Source: Clitoria ternatea (lineage: Eukaryota > Streptophyta > Magnoliopsida > Fabales > Fabaceae). Taken from it: DNA of 64,000 nt. A program made the translations under genes and the position numbers. Positions within the stretch are counted from its first letter, which is position 1. Each line of letters begins with the position of its first letter. The notes below the pieces were generated by a model. The model was not told where the DNA came from. It searched no databases and was given only the letters and a program-made list of their open reading frames with translations. The DNA lies in the NCBI GenBank assembly GCA_037962975.1, contig CM075671.1, positions 156,911,501-156,975,500 on the forward strand. The letters run 5' to 3'. Below, piece after piece: positions 21,007 through 32,232 of this stretch.

Positions 21007-21985
21007 GAGAAGGAAGAGAGCTTGCAAAACACACAAACGGAGAAGCAATTCCTCTGTTCCTTTCTTCTTCCTATCTTCGTTGCAATTTCTCTTGGTTCAT
21101 AATTTGTATATTTCTCCTTTAAGAATTATTTGAGAGTTAGAGAGAAAAATATTTGAGTGTTCTTAAATTTGCATATCCTCTCTGTGAGAGTTATTATTAT
21201 TTTGTGAGAGCTTCAAGTTGTATATCTACTCTAGTGAGAGAGAAAAATCTTGTAAACCGAACATAAAACACTAAGGTTTCACTCTAGGTTGAGTGGTCAC
21301 AAAGGTTGGGGTTCAACCTTTGGGTATTGAGAGTTTGAGATTGGGTGGGTTGCCCTTGTGCTAGTGAGGATTGAGTTCTTAAGTGTGGGACACTAGGAAG
21401 CTGCAATTGCTCATAGCTTGTATCTCTAAACTTCAATAGTGGAATCCTTCAAGTGGGTTGCTTGAAGGCGAGACGTACACCGGGGTGGTGGAACTCGTTA
21501 TATCGATTTGTAAATTCTCTATTCCCTTAAGCTCCTTTATTATTATTTAAAATGCATGCTAAAATATTTATATCTAATTGGTATGTTAAAATTGCTTAAA
21601 TTAAATCCTTGAATTAATTGACTTAAATCTTGTTGGATTTAATTATTACATAAGTGAGTTGAATATTATTGTTAATAACTTGGTAAATTAATCATGCTTA
21701 ATTAATTTGTTAGAAATTGTTTAAGTTAAATTTATATTGGAATTAATTATAGCATGCCAAGTATTTCAAGAATTTCCTAAACTAATAACTTGCCTTGTTT
21801 ATCAAAATCAATTCTTGAATATTATATCTTCAACTCAAAGTATCTTAGTATGATATGTGCTTCATAATTATTATCTCTTTTATATTGCATCATTTGTGTA
21901 CTTCTAACAGTTTTGAAAGGGATTCCGCGTGAAAATTTACAATACTCAATTCACCCCCGCTTGAGTATTGCGGCCTTGGCTAACA

Positions 21986-21990
21986 TCATT
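21986..21990. repeat. Target-site duplication, right (TCATT)
   Basis: It matches 20151-20155 exactly. Confidence 0.9.
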
Positions 21991-22440
21991 TTACTTTTCT
22001 GCACTTTTATTTTTCTTTATTTATGTTTTTACACTTTATTTTTCTACACTTTATATTTCTGCAATTATTTATCTGTCCATTTATTTTTCTGCATTTTTAT
22101 TTTTATTAATTTATTTTCCTATATTTTTATTTTTATTTATTTATTTTTCTGCACTTTTATTTTTATTTATTTATTTTTCTACATTTTTATTTTTATTTAT
22201 TTATTTTTCTACACTTTTTTATTTATTTTTATGCACTTTTATTTTTATTTATTTATTTTTCTACATTTTTATCTTTTTTTATTTATCTTTCTACACTTTT
22301 ATTTTTATGTATTTTATTTTTACGATATTTTATTTTCCTGCAGTTAATTATTTGTTCATTAATTTTCTTATACTTCTATTTTTATTTTTATTTTTTTGAA
22401 CTCCTATTTTATTTTTCTATACTTTATTCTTCCATCCTTT
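21991..22440 (+). repeat. T-rich low-complexity tract, degenerate ~26-bp units
   Basis: TTTTTATTTATTTATTTTTCTACA-like units repeat, continuing the same pattern seen before the solo LTR at 20030-20150. The two long Phe/Leu-rich frames here are composition artefacts. Confidence 0.85.
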
Positions 22441-23581
22441 ATTTTTTGACATTTATTTATTTACTCTATAATAATTTTAAAATTATCTTTTACATAACCA
22501 TTTAATTTTATGCTTCATATATATACAATTTCTTGAGTTTTGTTTTAAATGATTATTTACTTATTATTATTTATCTTTTCATTTCTCTCTTATCTACCCA
22601 TATTATTTTATTTGTTTATTTTTTTGATAATTTTTGAATAGTTTTTTTATATATACATCTATTTTATTTATTGCCATGATTTCCTATTATTTTCTCTTAA
22701 CAACCTTTTGATAATTAAGAAAAATTATTATCATAAAAAAATAAAGACCAAGACTAATAAATAATGTGTTATTTATTCATCTATCTTTCCTTTAAATTCA
22801 AAATGAGATCAATTTAGATGAGACATCTTATTAATCTATTTTTTTTTAAAAATAATTAAATAAGGTTCATTTGTTAATTTTAATTAATTAAGTGTATATA
22901 TTTCTTTATTTTCATATTGATGTATTTAATTCCATTTTTTCTTTGCTTTTTATGTCTATTCTTTTTTTTACCTTTTTATTTATTTGTTTGTTTTTTATGA
23001 ACCATATATTTCCCAATAAAATCAATGGATTGTTTTTTATTTACTAGAAAATAATGGAGACGAGACGTCTCATTGTATTCTTTTATTTATTTTACTGTCT
23101 TTTAATCACTTGATTATTTATTTATTTATTTAGAACTAAAAAATGATGAAAATTTAGGTGATGTGTTTTATTATTTAATTTTGTTTTATTTTTATATTAT
23201 TTAAAATGTCCTCGTTATTATGTATATTGTCTGTAAATAACATTTATCATTATTGTTTTTTTATGAAGGATGAAATATTTAATAATCAATTTTTTTTGAA
23301 AAAAATATATACATGATCAATTTGGGTAACTGTTTCAGGACGGACAGTGAGGGGTGCTAATACCTTCCCCTCCTGTAATTCGACTCCTGGACTAAACAGA
23401 ATCTCATTAAAAAAAACAATATTGTTTAGAGGTTTTTTTGATATTTTCCTTGACAAATATTAGTGGCGACTCTCTAAACCCTTTATTTTTGTAGGACATC
23501 TAAGGGCATCATTCCAATATAGTCTCATTTTTTATTGTCTTTAACCAGTCTGTGTCGTGTACTGGGACCCCGGTCGTGATA

Positions 23582-23897
23582 CTTAGTACTGTGGAGCTAG
23601 GGTCACTTGCCAAGCCTATGGTAATGCCTTGATTGAGTAGACATTGAGCGACACTAAAATATTACCCATAAACACTTGAGAATAGATTAGTGAGATAGTG
23701 AGCCATTTCAGTCATTTGGAACATGGTTAAAAAGAAAACATGTATTTCTTTGCTTCCATACTTCATCCCTCCTTATTTAATTTTGAGATCATGATTTTGA
23801 TTAGGTTTCTTGGTATGTTAGTTCTGTACTTATTAATTCTTTATCTTGATGAGTATAGTGATTACTTGAGGACAAACAATGTTTTAGTTTGGGGTTT
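23582..23897 (+). other. 3' internal remnant of an Athila-like element (J)
   Basis: This non-coding stretch ends in GACTTGAGGACAAAC-like text and a TTTAGTTTGGGG tract just before the LTR start. That arrangement is usual at the 3' end of Athila-like elements. No gene is seen. Confidence 0.5.
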
Positions 23898-25279
23898 TGA
23901 TGTGTATTCAAAACACTTCATTTTAGGTTGTATTTTGTAAGAATTTTTAAGATAAATTTTATGAAATCCCCCTAAATCCCTATTATATTTGCTTCTTTCC
24001 CGTTTGTGCTACTTGGTTTGCTAGTTTTGTAGAAATTACAGGTTTAAAGACCTTTTTGGACTATTTTTGGATCATATATGCAAAAGCAATGCATAATGAT
24101 ACACATGCCAAAATAATCAAGAAATGAAGAAACGAAGGCCCAAAAACAGACACTCCAGGGCCTGGCTAGGGCCATGGAGGAAAAGGCCCAAAATTCTTAA
24201 AATCAAGTCTAGAGCGAACCACAGCCTAGCCGTGGTGGCCACCACAGACGTGGTTTGAGATTAATGCCCCTAGAGTTATGTTTTCATCTAGAAATAAAGG
24301 TTGGGGGCTTTGTTTTAGGGGACTTACTTTTGAAGAGTTAGAGGCACTTGTATAGGCATAAATAGTGACCTGGGAGGACTCTTTTCAAGGTTTTCTAGGA
24401 GGAGAATGCCTAGGGAACAAAGGAATCAAAACTCTACATATCTAGGGGTTTATGTTAGATCCTTGGTATACCTTTAGTTTGACTCTTTGAAATTCTTACT
24501 TTATGAGTTGTATGGATTCAATGAACCTTTGTGATTCTTTGTTTACCATGAGTGGATAGAATCCTTGTTCTTGGGATTTAGGGTGTAACTCATAATGTAA
24601 TTAGTGGAATCTTTATTACCTTATCACTAAAATCTTTGTTTATCTTTGAATTCTTCATTGCATAATTTACTCGTTAGCCTAAACATAGGCATAAGTTATC
24701 TTTAATTGATTCTAGGGATGCGACTGAACGATGAACCGAATCAAATTCAAGAATTGAACCTGAGATTTAATTTAGGATGGCCATAACTGGGAACTTTATT
24801 TAATCTTTTGAGGATTAGAGTTTTCATAATAATTGAAACTAAGGATAAGACCGAATGGTGAACCGTTTTGATTGTTATGTTAATTCAAGACTTCCATTAT
24901 TTTTTATGACTTGGTTTCCAAATTAAATGACAGTTTATTTGATGACTAAGTGACCTAACGAGACTCTAAAAAGAGGGAGTTAGAACTTAAGGGGGTTGGG
25001 GTCCTAGTAAACTTGAGAGTAAAAGATAACGTAAAATATTTATACACCTTTATAAAGCAATTCTATCCCTGAAAATCCCAAGATGTATTTTAATTGAATT
25101 CATTCCCGAAGATCTTTTGATTTGAACTTTTTACTTTGTTTTTATTTTCTTTACATAAAATCCCTATTCTTGCCTATTTAGAAAAATAGGATCAATATTC
25201 TGGGTACTTGAGAACACAGTCCCTATAGAGACGATATTTTATATATTACGCGACAATGTCGTACTCTTATGGTGTGTCA
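23898..25279 (+). mobile_element. 3' LTR of Athila-like element J (about 1380 bp)
   Basis: It starts TGATGTGTATTC after the purine tract and ends GTGTCA. Near the end it reads AACACAGTCCCTATAGAGACG followed by ATTACGCGACAATG, matching the conserved terminal region of Athila LTRs. No long ORF lies within it. The element's body is replaced by the Ogre-type LTR on the left. Confidence 0.65.
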
Positions 25280-25925
25280 GGAAGCCTATCATAAATTGCC
25301 CATATTACTATATAGGCAAAAGATGTAGGGAAATCAGTGATAAAATCCATGGCGAGGTCTTCCCAAACCTAGCTAGGAGTTGGTAACGGTTGTAGTAAGC
25401 CTTATTTTTTTTATGGCAGGTACTTGTTCATTTGGTAGAAGGAACAAGGTTTGACAAATACCTTTGTAGCTTTGTAGAGGCTTGGCCAGTAGAATATAGC
25501 TGTTAAACGAGCAACAGTGGGCTTAAAACCTGAGTGGCCAATAGAGAGGGGTGGCATGAAACTCTTTGATCATATTTTGCCGCATCTGAGGTAAGTCTAG
25601 AACAAAAATTTTGTTTTTGAAATAGATAATGCCATGAGAATAATAAAAAGTCCTTTGTATGTTAGGATTCGAATGGAATTTATGGAGAAAGGCTTGACCA
25701 TCTGGATGGGTACTGAAGTAAGTCTTAAGTTCATCCAAAATGGTTGGGATAGGTGATGAGAGACCCATAAGAAGATAAGGGTCTTTAGAGTACCTACGGG
25801 ATAAAGCATCAGCAGCCCCGTTGGAATGACCAGGTATGTAAAGAATTTTAAAGCTGTAGCCTTGTAATTTAGTTACCTATTTGAGTTGTTCTAGAGTATG
25901 GAATGATAGAGTAATGAGGTGCTAC
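25280..25925 (-). pseudogene. Ty3/gypsy (family E) fragment: RNase H tail to integrase, minus strand
   Basis: On the minus strand the RNase H tail (GHSNGAADALSRRYS) is followed by LDELKTYFSTHPDGQAFLHKFH and MIKEFHATPL. Integrase text then runs to DLAMDFITD near 25345. The same family occurs on the plus strand at 52289-53855. A frameshift occurs near 25560, and stops are scattered. The left end is cut by element J and the right end by copia C. Confidence 0.8.
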
Positions 25926-26414
25926 CAACTCTTATTTTATATTAATAATAAAATAGTTTATTATTAATATAACCAAATATTTTACCTATAGGGTCACACA
26001 CATAGAGTAAGCCCACCAGAGGATAGTTTTATTTTAGTTGGACTAAAATAAAACTATTTAGGCCTAACTCATTTAGAATGAGTTGGAGCCCAATGTTTAA
26101 TGAGAGCTCAGGTCAAGACCTAAGCCTATATATAGAGCATGAGATGCTCATAGGCTGCTGCTCAGAAATTAGATTACACTAAAATTCCGTACTAGCATTC
26201 GGATCTTTGGTTTTCTGGTGGGAGTGCTCGTGTGGACTCCTAAGGGAGAAGCTACAATTGCTTCGATCGAGGAACTCGTTGTGCATCTACAAGAGGTAAT
26301 CCCTAGATCAAAACTTTAATTACATAATGCTTTGAGACATTTGCATTTGCAATCCTTATTTTTTTGGGAATCCTTTGTGTTTTCGCTGCCTGACCCTAAT
26401 GGGATTCCCTAACA
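25926..26414 (+). mobile_element. 5' LTR remnant of Ty1/copia element C
   Basis: About 489 bp match the last part of the 3' LTR at 46655-47142 nearly base for base, from the CTTATTTTATATTAATAATA start to the CCTAACA end. The first ~780 bp of the LTR are missing, so the left junction is a deletion and not an insertion end. The TATA box TATATATAG is at 26127. Confidence 0.9.
26127..26134 (+). promoter_or_regulatory. TATA box of the copia C LTR
   Basis: TATATATA followed by GAGC recurs at 46855-46862 in the 3' LTR. Confidence 0.6.
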
Positions 26415-26415
26415 G

Positions 26416-26428
26416 TGGTATCAGAGCC
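26416..26428 (+). other. Primer-binding site (tRNA-iMet) of copia C
   Basis: TGGTATCAGAGCC, one base after the LTR end, complements plant initiator tRNA-Met. Confidence 0.9.
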
Positions 26429-28302
26429 TGGTTGCAAAGCTATGTTTTGGGCATTTGTTTACATTTCATGATGCCATGTTTTTCATTCTGAAAAACTTTT
26501 AAAAATTTCGATTTATGAAATCGTTTTCATGTTATAAGCTTTATGTTCTGTTTTGCAAAATTGTTTGCGAAACTTGTTTTGAAAAACATTCAAGCATATT
26601 ATGTATGAAATAATATCATGATTCATATGCTCTTATGTTTTCTGTAAATTGTATGAGATACTGTTTATAGGCTTTCTCATTTGAAGTATGCGTTTCTGTT
26701 ATTTTAGAGGTTTGTATGATATTTGCGTTTTCAATTTTCGTATGTGATACATGTGTTGAATTCGTTAATAATCGTTGTTGTTATACAAACTGCGTTTTGA
26801 TAATGCGTTGATCTCTGAGCAAGAATAGTTCATGTTATGGGGCGTCAAGTGATAAGGTTTAAGTGTTAAACCTTAGCCGTTCCTTAACCAAGGGTTCAAA
26901 CGTTGAAACCTAGGTAGCCATCATGAGAAAGGTGCCATTTGAATTCTAGGTTTTGAAACCCTAGACGACGCTGCCTACATGTGCCTTGATGGCTACATTG
27001 TGAAGTGTTCGCAATAAGGAATTAGGCTTTCAACTTGAAACCCTAGCCAAAATTTTAGAGCTGTTAATGGTCAGTGGGACGTTCTGGCTAGGAAAGACTT
27101 GGTACTTAAGCGGACACACCGGACCCACCTCTCTTTCCTGGGAACCAACCTGACTACAGTACTAAATTTTCAGGTCGGGGCGCTGCTGCGTACACCGCAA
27201 GGGGCGGCCCCCCCTTGACCCCCACCCGTTAACCGGGTAGCGGGAACCCCGTACATTCTCTGCGTAGTGCCTTATTACCGACCCACGTGTTTAATGGCCC
27301 ATTTAAAAATTAATTTTTTTTATGCTTTCAAATGGGGTTATAATTAATTAATTAACACATTGCATGGTGAATGGTTATGGTCTTAGTTATTTTATTTAAA
27401 TACAGCTTACGTGCTGTGCCTCTCTTCATTCTGTTGTATTTCTTTTCTCAACCCTTTACTCGTATGTAAAGCGAGTTTATTTAAAATCTTGTAATCTTGA
27501 TCGAGCCAACAAAGTAGAGACCTAGAAGAAAACTAGAGTGGTGACTCTAAGCACTTTTGTCTTTGAAAGGAACCAAGGAGTGGTGACTCCAAGAGGATGG
27601 TGGGTTCAAGAAGTAGGACTTCATGAAGCCTTGGCAATATAGTTCCTTTAGGTTTATTTATTTATTTATTTATTCTTCTAGGAAGACCATAACCATCTCA
27701 CAATTTCGTTTGCATGCTTTGGGGATATTTTATTACGTTAAAGCGTTTAACAAGGACGGTAATTTAAAATAAATTAAAATCCCTCAAAATAATATTAAGT
27801 TACAAACGCCTTCCAATAAGTACACTCGTCAATACTAATGTCAATGAATAGTGGGTCTGCCAAAGCAGGGTACTATCATTTATATTAGTAAGACGCGATG
27901 GGATAATTGTAATATCCAAAATGTTTTATTGGCTTTTGACTTACTAAGTTATCAATTGGATTGAATAAACTTAGAGGCGTATACATTGGGCTAAACTTTC
28001 ATAAGATGAATGATCGGTAATGGTTACCTAACCCAATGTCTAAGAGTTGTATAAGATACAATTGGAAAGGAGTTTCCTACCTAAATAACCAAATGTTAAG
28101 TGATCAGCCAAAGCTGACTTAACATTAGGCCAAATATGGATCTTTGCCCACTAGAAAATCTTCCAACGGGATTTTCTGATTCGTAGAGGGTAATTTTATT
28201 TTGAATCAAAATAGTGGGAGACATGTTTAATTTTAAGACCAAAAATTAAATATGTCTTTTTAAAATTGATACTTACTACATATCTTTCTGTTTTAGATAA
28301 CC
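26429..28302 (+). other. Long leader of copia C, with a GC-rich island
   Basis: No ORF is supported in these ~1.9 kb. A GC-rich patch at about 27171-27255 (CGGGGCGCTGCTGCG, GGGGCGGCCCCCC, CCCGTTAACCGGG) stands out in an AT-rich setting and contains palindromes. TTTATTTATTTATTTATTT occurs near 27655. Confidence 0.7.
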
Positions 28303-29145
28303 ATGACATTAAACACACCTTCAAAACTTTCATTGCGATCGATCCTAGACAAAGAAAAATTGTCTGGACCCAACTTTCTAGACTGGTATAGGAATTTGAG
28401 GATTGTCCTCAAACAAGAGAAAAAGCAGTATGTCCTAGAAGATCCGATTCTGGAACCACCCACAAACAATGCCTCTAAAGCTTACAAGGATGCTTATAAG
28501 AAGCATCAGGATGACGCTTTAGATTTCCAATGCCTTATGTTGGCAACCATGTCTCCTGAGCTTCAGAAGCAACATGAGCATATGGAGGCTTTCGATATGA
28601 TCAAAAACCTAAGGAAACTATATCAAGGTCAAGCTGACCAAGAAAGATATAAAGTTTCTTCAGCCCTATTTAGCTGCAGACTTGAAGAGGGAGGTTCTGT
28701 AGGACCTCATATGCTCAAAATGATTGGGTACTTGGAGAATCTAGCTAGGCTAGGATTCCCCTTCCCTCAAAAGTTAGCTACTAATCTCATTTTAAAGTCA
28801 TTACCTGACAGTTTTAAGCCAGTCATCATGAATTATAACATGAATGCATTGGATAAAACATTGCCAGAGCTACTCAATATGTTAAGGACTGCTGAGCCGA
28901 ATATTTCTAAAGGAAAGGGCAAGGCCATAATGATGGTCAATTCTGGAAAAGGTAAAGGAAAGGGCATGCATAAAGGCAAGGGAAAGGCTGTTATGGGAAA
29001 AGGCAAGACAATTTGGAAAGGCAAGGATAAGCCAAGTACATCAGCCTTAAAACCTGTGGGTGGGGTGGCTAAGGAAGGAAATTGTCACCATTGTGGACAA
29101 GGAACACTGGAAGAGAAACTATCCAAAGTACCTGGAAGAGCTTAA
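28303..29145 (+). pseudogene. Copia C gag, frameshifted at the zinc knuckle
   Basis: The frame starts with a proper ATG (MTLNTPSKLSL) and reads as a copia gag of the UBN2 type: LSGPNFLDWYRNLRIVLKQE, then LQKQHEHMEAFDMIKNLRKLYQ, then LILKSLPDSF. A stretch of GKGK repeats (residues ~203-245) makes a strongly basic linker before the zinc knuckle CHHCGQ. Right after CHHCGQ the frame shifts and ends at 29145. The true continuation, HWKRNYPKYLEELKKKGS, is in another frame from about 29104. There the last zinc ligand is Y instead of C. Gag would form the particle and bind RNA. Confidence 0.9.
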
Positions 29146-30519
29146 GAAGAAGGGAAGTGAGACTTCCACTTCAGGTATTTTTGTTATAGAAATTAACTTG
29201 TCAACTTCAACATCATGGGTATTAGATACTAGATGTGAATCTCACATTTGTCTTAATACCCAGGATCTAAAAAGGAGTAGGCAGTTGACGAAGGGCGAGG
29301 TGGACCTACGCGTTGGAAATGGAGCAAGAGTTGCTGCATTAGCTGTAGGGACTTATTTTTTATCCTTGCCCTCAGGGCTTGTTCTTGAATTAAAAAATTG
29401 TTTTTATGTTCCGGCAATAAGAAGAAACATTATTTCTGTTTCTTGTGTAGATAGGAAAGGGTTTTCCTTTATAATAAAGAACAATAGTTGTTCTATTTAT
29501 TTGAATGACATGTTTTATTTCTGTGCAAATTTGAGTAATGGACTTTATGTTCTTGATCTCGAAACCTCTATCCATAACGTTAATACTAAAAAGGTTAAAC
29601 CAAATGATTTAAACCTAACTTATCTTTGGCATTGTCGCCTAGGACATATAAATAGAAACGTATTTCTAAACTCCATAAAGATGGATATTTAGACTCTTTT
29701 GATTTTGAATCAATAGATACATATGAATCTTGTTTATTAGGGAAGATGACTAAGACCCCATTTACTGGAATCGGTGAAAGGGCGAGTGATCTTCTAAGCT
29801 TGATACATAGTGATGTATGTGGGCCAATAGGGATAATGGCTAGGGGAGGTTTTAGCTACTTTATCACCTTTACTGATGATTTCAGTAGATATGGATTTGT
29901 GTTTCTAATGAAGCATAAATCAGAATCCTTTGAAAAGTTCAAAGAATTCAAACATGAAGTAGAGAACCAACTTGGCAAGAAAATTAAAGTACTTCAATAT
30001 GATCGAGGTGGCGAATACTTAAGCCTGGAGTTTAAAGAATATCTTAAAGAATGTGGGATTGTCTCTCAACTCATTCCTCCTGGAACACCACAATGGAATA
30101 GTGTTTCTGAGCAGAGAAATAGAACCTTGTTAGACATGGTTCGATCAATGATGAGTCAAACTGACTTCCCTAACTCCTTCTGGGGACATGCTTTGATGAC
30201 AGCAGCTTTCACACTTAACCGTGTTCCATCTAAGGCTGTCATAAAGACACCATATGAGATATGGACTGGGAAACGACCCAGTATGTCTTTTCTTAAGATT
30301 TGGGGTTGTGAAGCTTATGTGAAGCGTTATTTTTCTAACAAACTTGGACCCAAATCAGATAAATGTCTTTTTGTGGGATACCCAAAGGAAAGTAAGGGTT
30401 ATTACTTCTACAATCCTACCGAGGGCAAAGTGTTTGTCGCTCGAAATGTTGTATTCTTAGAAAGGGAACTCATCTCTCAAAGAATCAGTGGGAGGAAAGT
30501 AGAACTTGAAGAAGTTTAA
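29104..30519 (+). pseudogene. Copia C protease and integrase, inactivated
   Basis: The protease segment reads WVLDTRCESHICLN, so the active-site DTG has become DTR. After a GAG-pre-integrase part (YLWHCRLGHINR) a shift near 29660 gives a false stop at 29692. The integrase frame (29746-30519) is open. It has the first D in LIHSDVCGP, the second in LQYDRGGEYL and the E in NSVSEQRNRTLLD. The C-terminal end (GRKVELEEV) stops at 30519 before the reverse transcriptase. The catalytic triad is intact, but protease and frame are not. Confidence 0.9.
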
Positions 30520-32232
30520 GACCTTCAAGGCATTGAAGATCCAATGGTGGAAATGGAGCCGGAACCACAAAATGTTATGATAACTCCAACTCCAGTAGAA
30601 CAAGACTTGTGTAGATCAGGTAGAATATGTCAACAACCTGAAAGATATGGATTTCTTGTAACTCAGGAAGGAGATGTATTGCTAATGGATCAAAATGAGC
30701 CAACATCTTATAAACAGGCCATTGCAAGTTCAGAATCTGAGAAATGGCTTGAAGCCATGGATCTGAAATGGACTCCATGTACACTAATCAAGTTTGGTCT
30801 TTGGTTGATGCACCCGAAGAGGTAAAACCTATAGGATGCAAGTGAGTTTTCAAAAAGAAAACTGACATGGATGGAAATATAAGTACCTATAAGGCAAGAT
30901 GGTAGCGAAAGGTTTCAAGCAAATTCATGGTATAGACTATGATGAAACCTTTTCTCCAGTCGCTATGCTAAAGTCTGTTTGGATTCTGCTTGCTATTGTT
31001 GCATACCATGATTATGAGATATGACAAATGGATGTCAAGACTGCTTTCCTTAATGGAAATCTTCTTGAGGAAGTGTACATGACACAACCTGAAGGCTTTG
31101 TTAAGGCTGAAGCATCCAGGAAGGTGTGCAAACTACAACGTTCCATATATGGACTTAAGTAAGTTTCCAGAAGCTGGAATCTTTATTTTGATGAAGCCAT
31201 TAAACAATTTGGCTTTACTAAAAATGAGGATGAACCTTGTGTCTATAAGAAGGTTAGTGACTACATAATTATTTTTCTGGTCCTGTATATTGATGACATA
31301 CTACTCATTGGAAATGACGTTCCTACCCTTCAGTCTATGAAGACTTGGTTGGGAAGCTGTTTTTCTATGAAAGACTTAGGTGAAGTAACCTACGTGTTGG
31401 GAATTAAGATCTATAGAGATAGATCAAGAAAACTTCTTGGCCTAAGTCAGAATACATACATAGAAAAAGTGTTAAAAAGGTTTAACATGCAAAATTCCAA
31501 GAAAGGAACTTTGCCTATGGCTCATGGCATAAGCCTATCAAAGGCTCAATCTCCTTCCACTAAAGAAGAGAAAGAACAGATGAATAAGATTCCTTATGCA
31601 TCTGCTATTGGATCAATCATGTATGCCATGATATGTACCTAACCAGATGTCTCGTATGCTTTAAGCATGACGAGCAGATACCAGTCTGATCCCGGTGAAA
31701 GTCACTGGACTGCTGTCAAGAATATCCTAAAGTACTTAAGAAAAACTAAAGATTCATTCTTGATATATGGAGGGGAAGAAGAGCTCATTGTAAAGGGTTA
31801 CACTGATGCTAGCTTCCAAACTGATAAGGATGACTCAAGATCGCAATCAGGGTATGTATTTTGTTTAAATGGTGGCGTTATAAGCTGGAAAAGTTTGAAG
31901 CAAGAGACAGTTACTGATTCTACTATAGAATCTGAGTATATTGTTGCCTCAAATGCTACAAAAGAGGCAGTATGGATCAAGAAGTTCATAACATAACTTG
32001 AGGTAGTTCCTAGCATTGTGGACCCTATAAGTCTCTACTATGACAATAGTGGAGCAATTGCACAAGCTAAGGAACCTAGATCACATCAGCAATCCAAGCA
32101 TATACTTAGGCGTTATCATCTCATCCGAGAAATACTTGAACGAGGAGATGTTAAGATATGTAAAGTGCACACCGATGAGAACATTGCTAACCCACTCACC
32201 AAACCTCTTGCACAACAAAAGCATGAGGGACA
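30520..32232 (+). pseudogene. Copia C reverse transcriptase and RNase H, inactivated; cut by element F
   Basis: Fragments in changing frames cover the copia reverse transcriptase: EKWLEAMDLK, VAKGFKQIHGIDYDETFSPV, DVKTAFLNGNLLEEVYM, RSIYGLK and the catalytic LYIDDILLIGND. RNase H follows, with GYTDASFQTDKDDSRSQSGYVF, STIESEYIVAS and KHILRRYHLIREI. Stops lie near 30822, 31022, 31159, 31640 and 31994, with at least two frameshifts near 30825-30910. The coding sequence is broken at ..QQKHEGH by insertion of element F. Its last codons resume at 45811. Confidence 0.9.
32228..32232. repeat. Target-site duplication of element F, left (GGACA)
   Basis: GGACA lies right before TGTAACATCC and is repeated at 45811-45815. 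Confidence 0.93.

Larger units (their letters stand above)
20156..21985 (+). mobile_element. Solo LTR of Ty1/copia family D (1830 bp)
   Basis: It starts TGTGTTTATATGTTGA and ends TTGGCTAACA. The 5-bp target duplication TCATT is present on both sides (20151-20155 and 21986-21990). The start, the GTTTTGATAATGACAAA box and the CTCAATTCACCCCC end match the 5' LTR of element D at 60954-62272. The TATA box is at 20999-21006. There is no internal region, so this is what unequal recombination between two LTRs leaves. It carries the AATCGATT palindrome pairs. It lies inside the Ogre-type LTR. Confidence 0.92.
19039..23581 (+). mobile_element. Ogre-type 3' LTR, interrupted by a copia solo LTR
   Basis: The start TGAACACC follows the purine tract. 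The end is inferred from Tat/Ogre text: GTGAGGGGTGCTAATACC at 23348, GTGGCGACTCTC near 23463, and a terminal GGGACCCCGGTCGTGATA. Without the 1830-bp insertion and its 5-bp duplication the LTR would be about 2.7 kb. It contains two TATA boxes, a small ORF, A-rich and T-rich low-complexity tracts and the solo LTR of copia D. The terminus reads TA rather than CA. Both ends are by eye and could be off by some bases. Confidence 0.65.

Noticed and set aside
21913..22399. Two overlapping Phe/Leu/Ile-rich frames of about 143 codons that look like membrane proteins
   Set aside because: They arise from a T-rich degenerate repeat that is open in more than one frame, and part of it is the end of a solo LTR.
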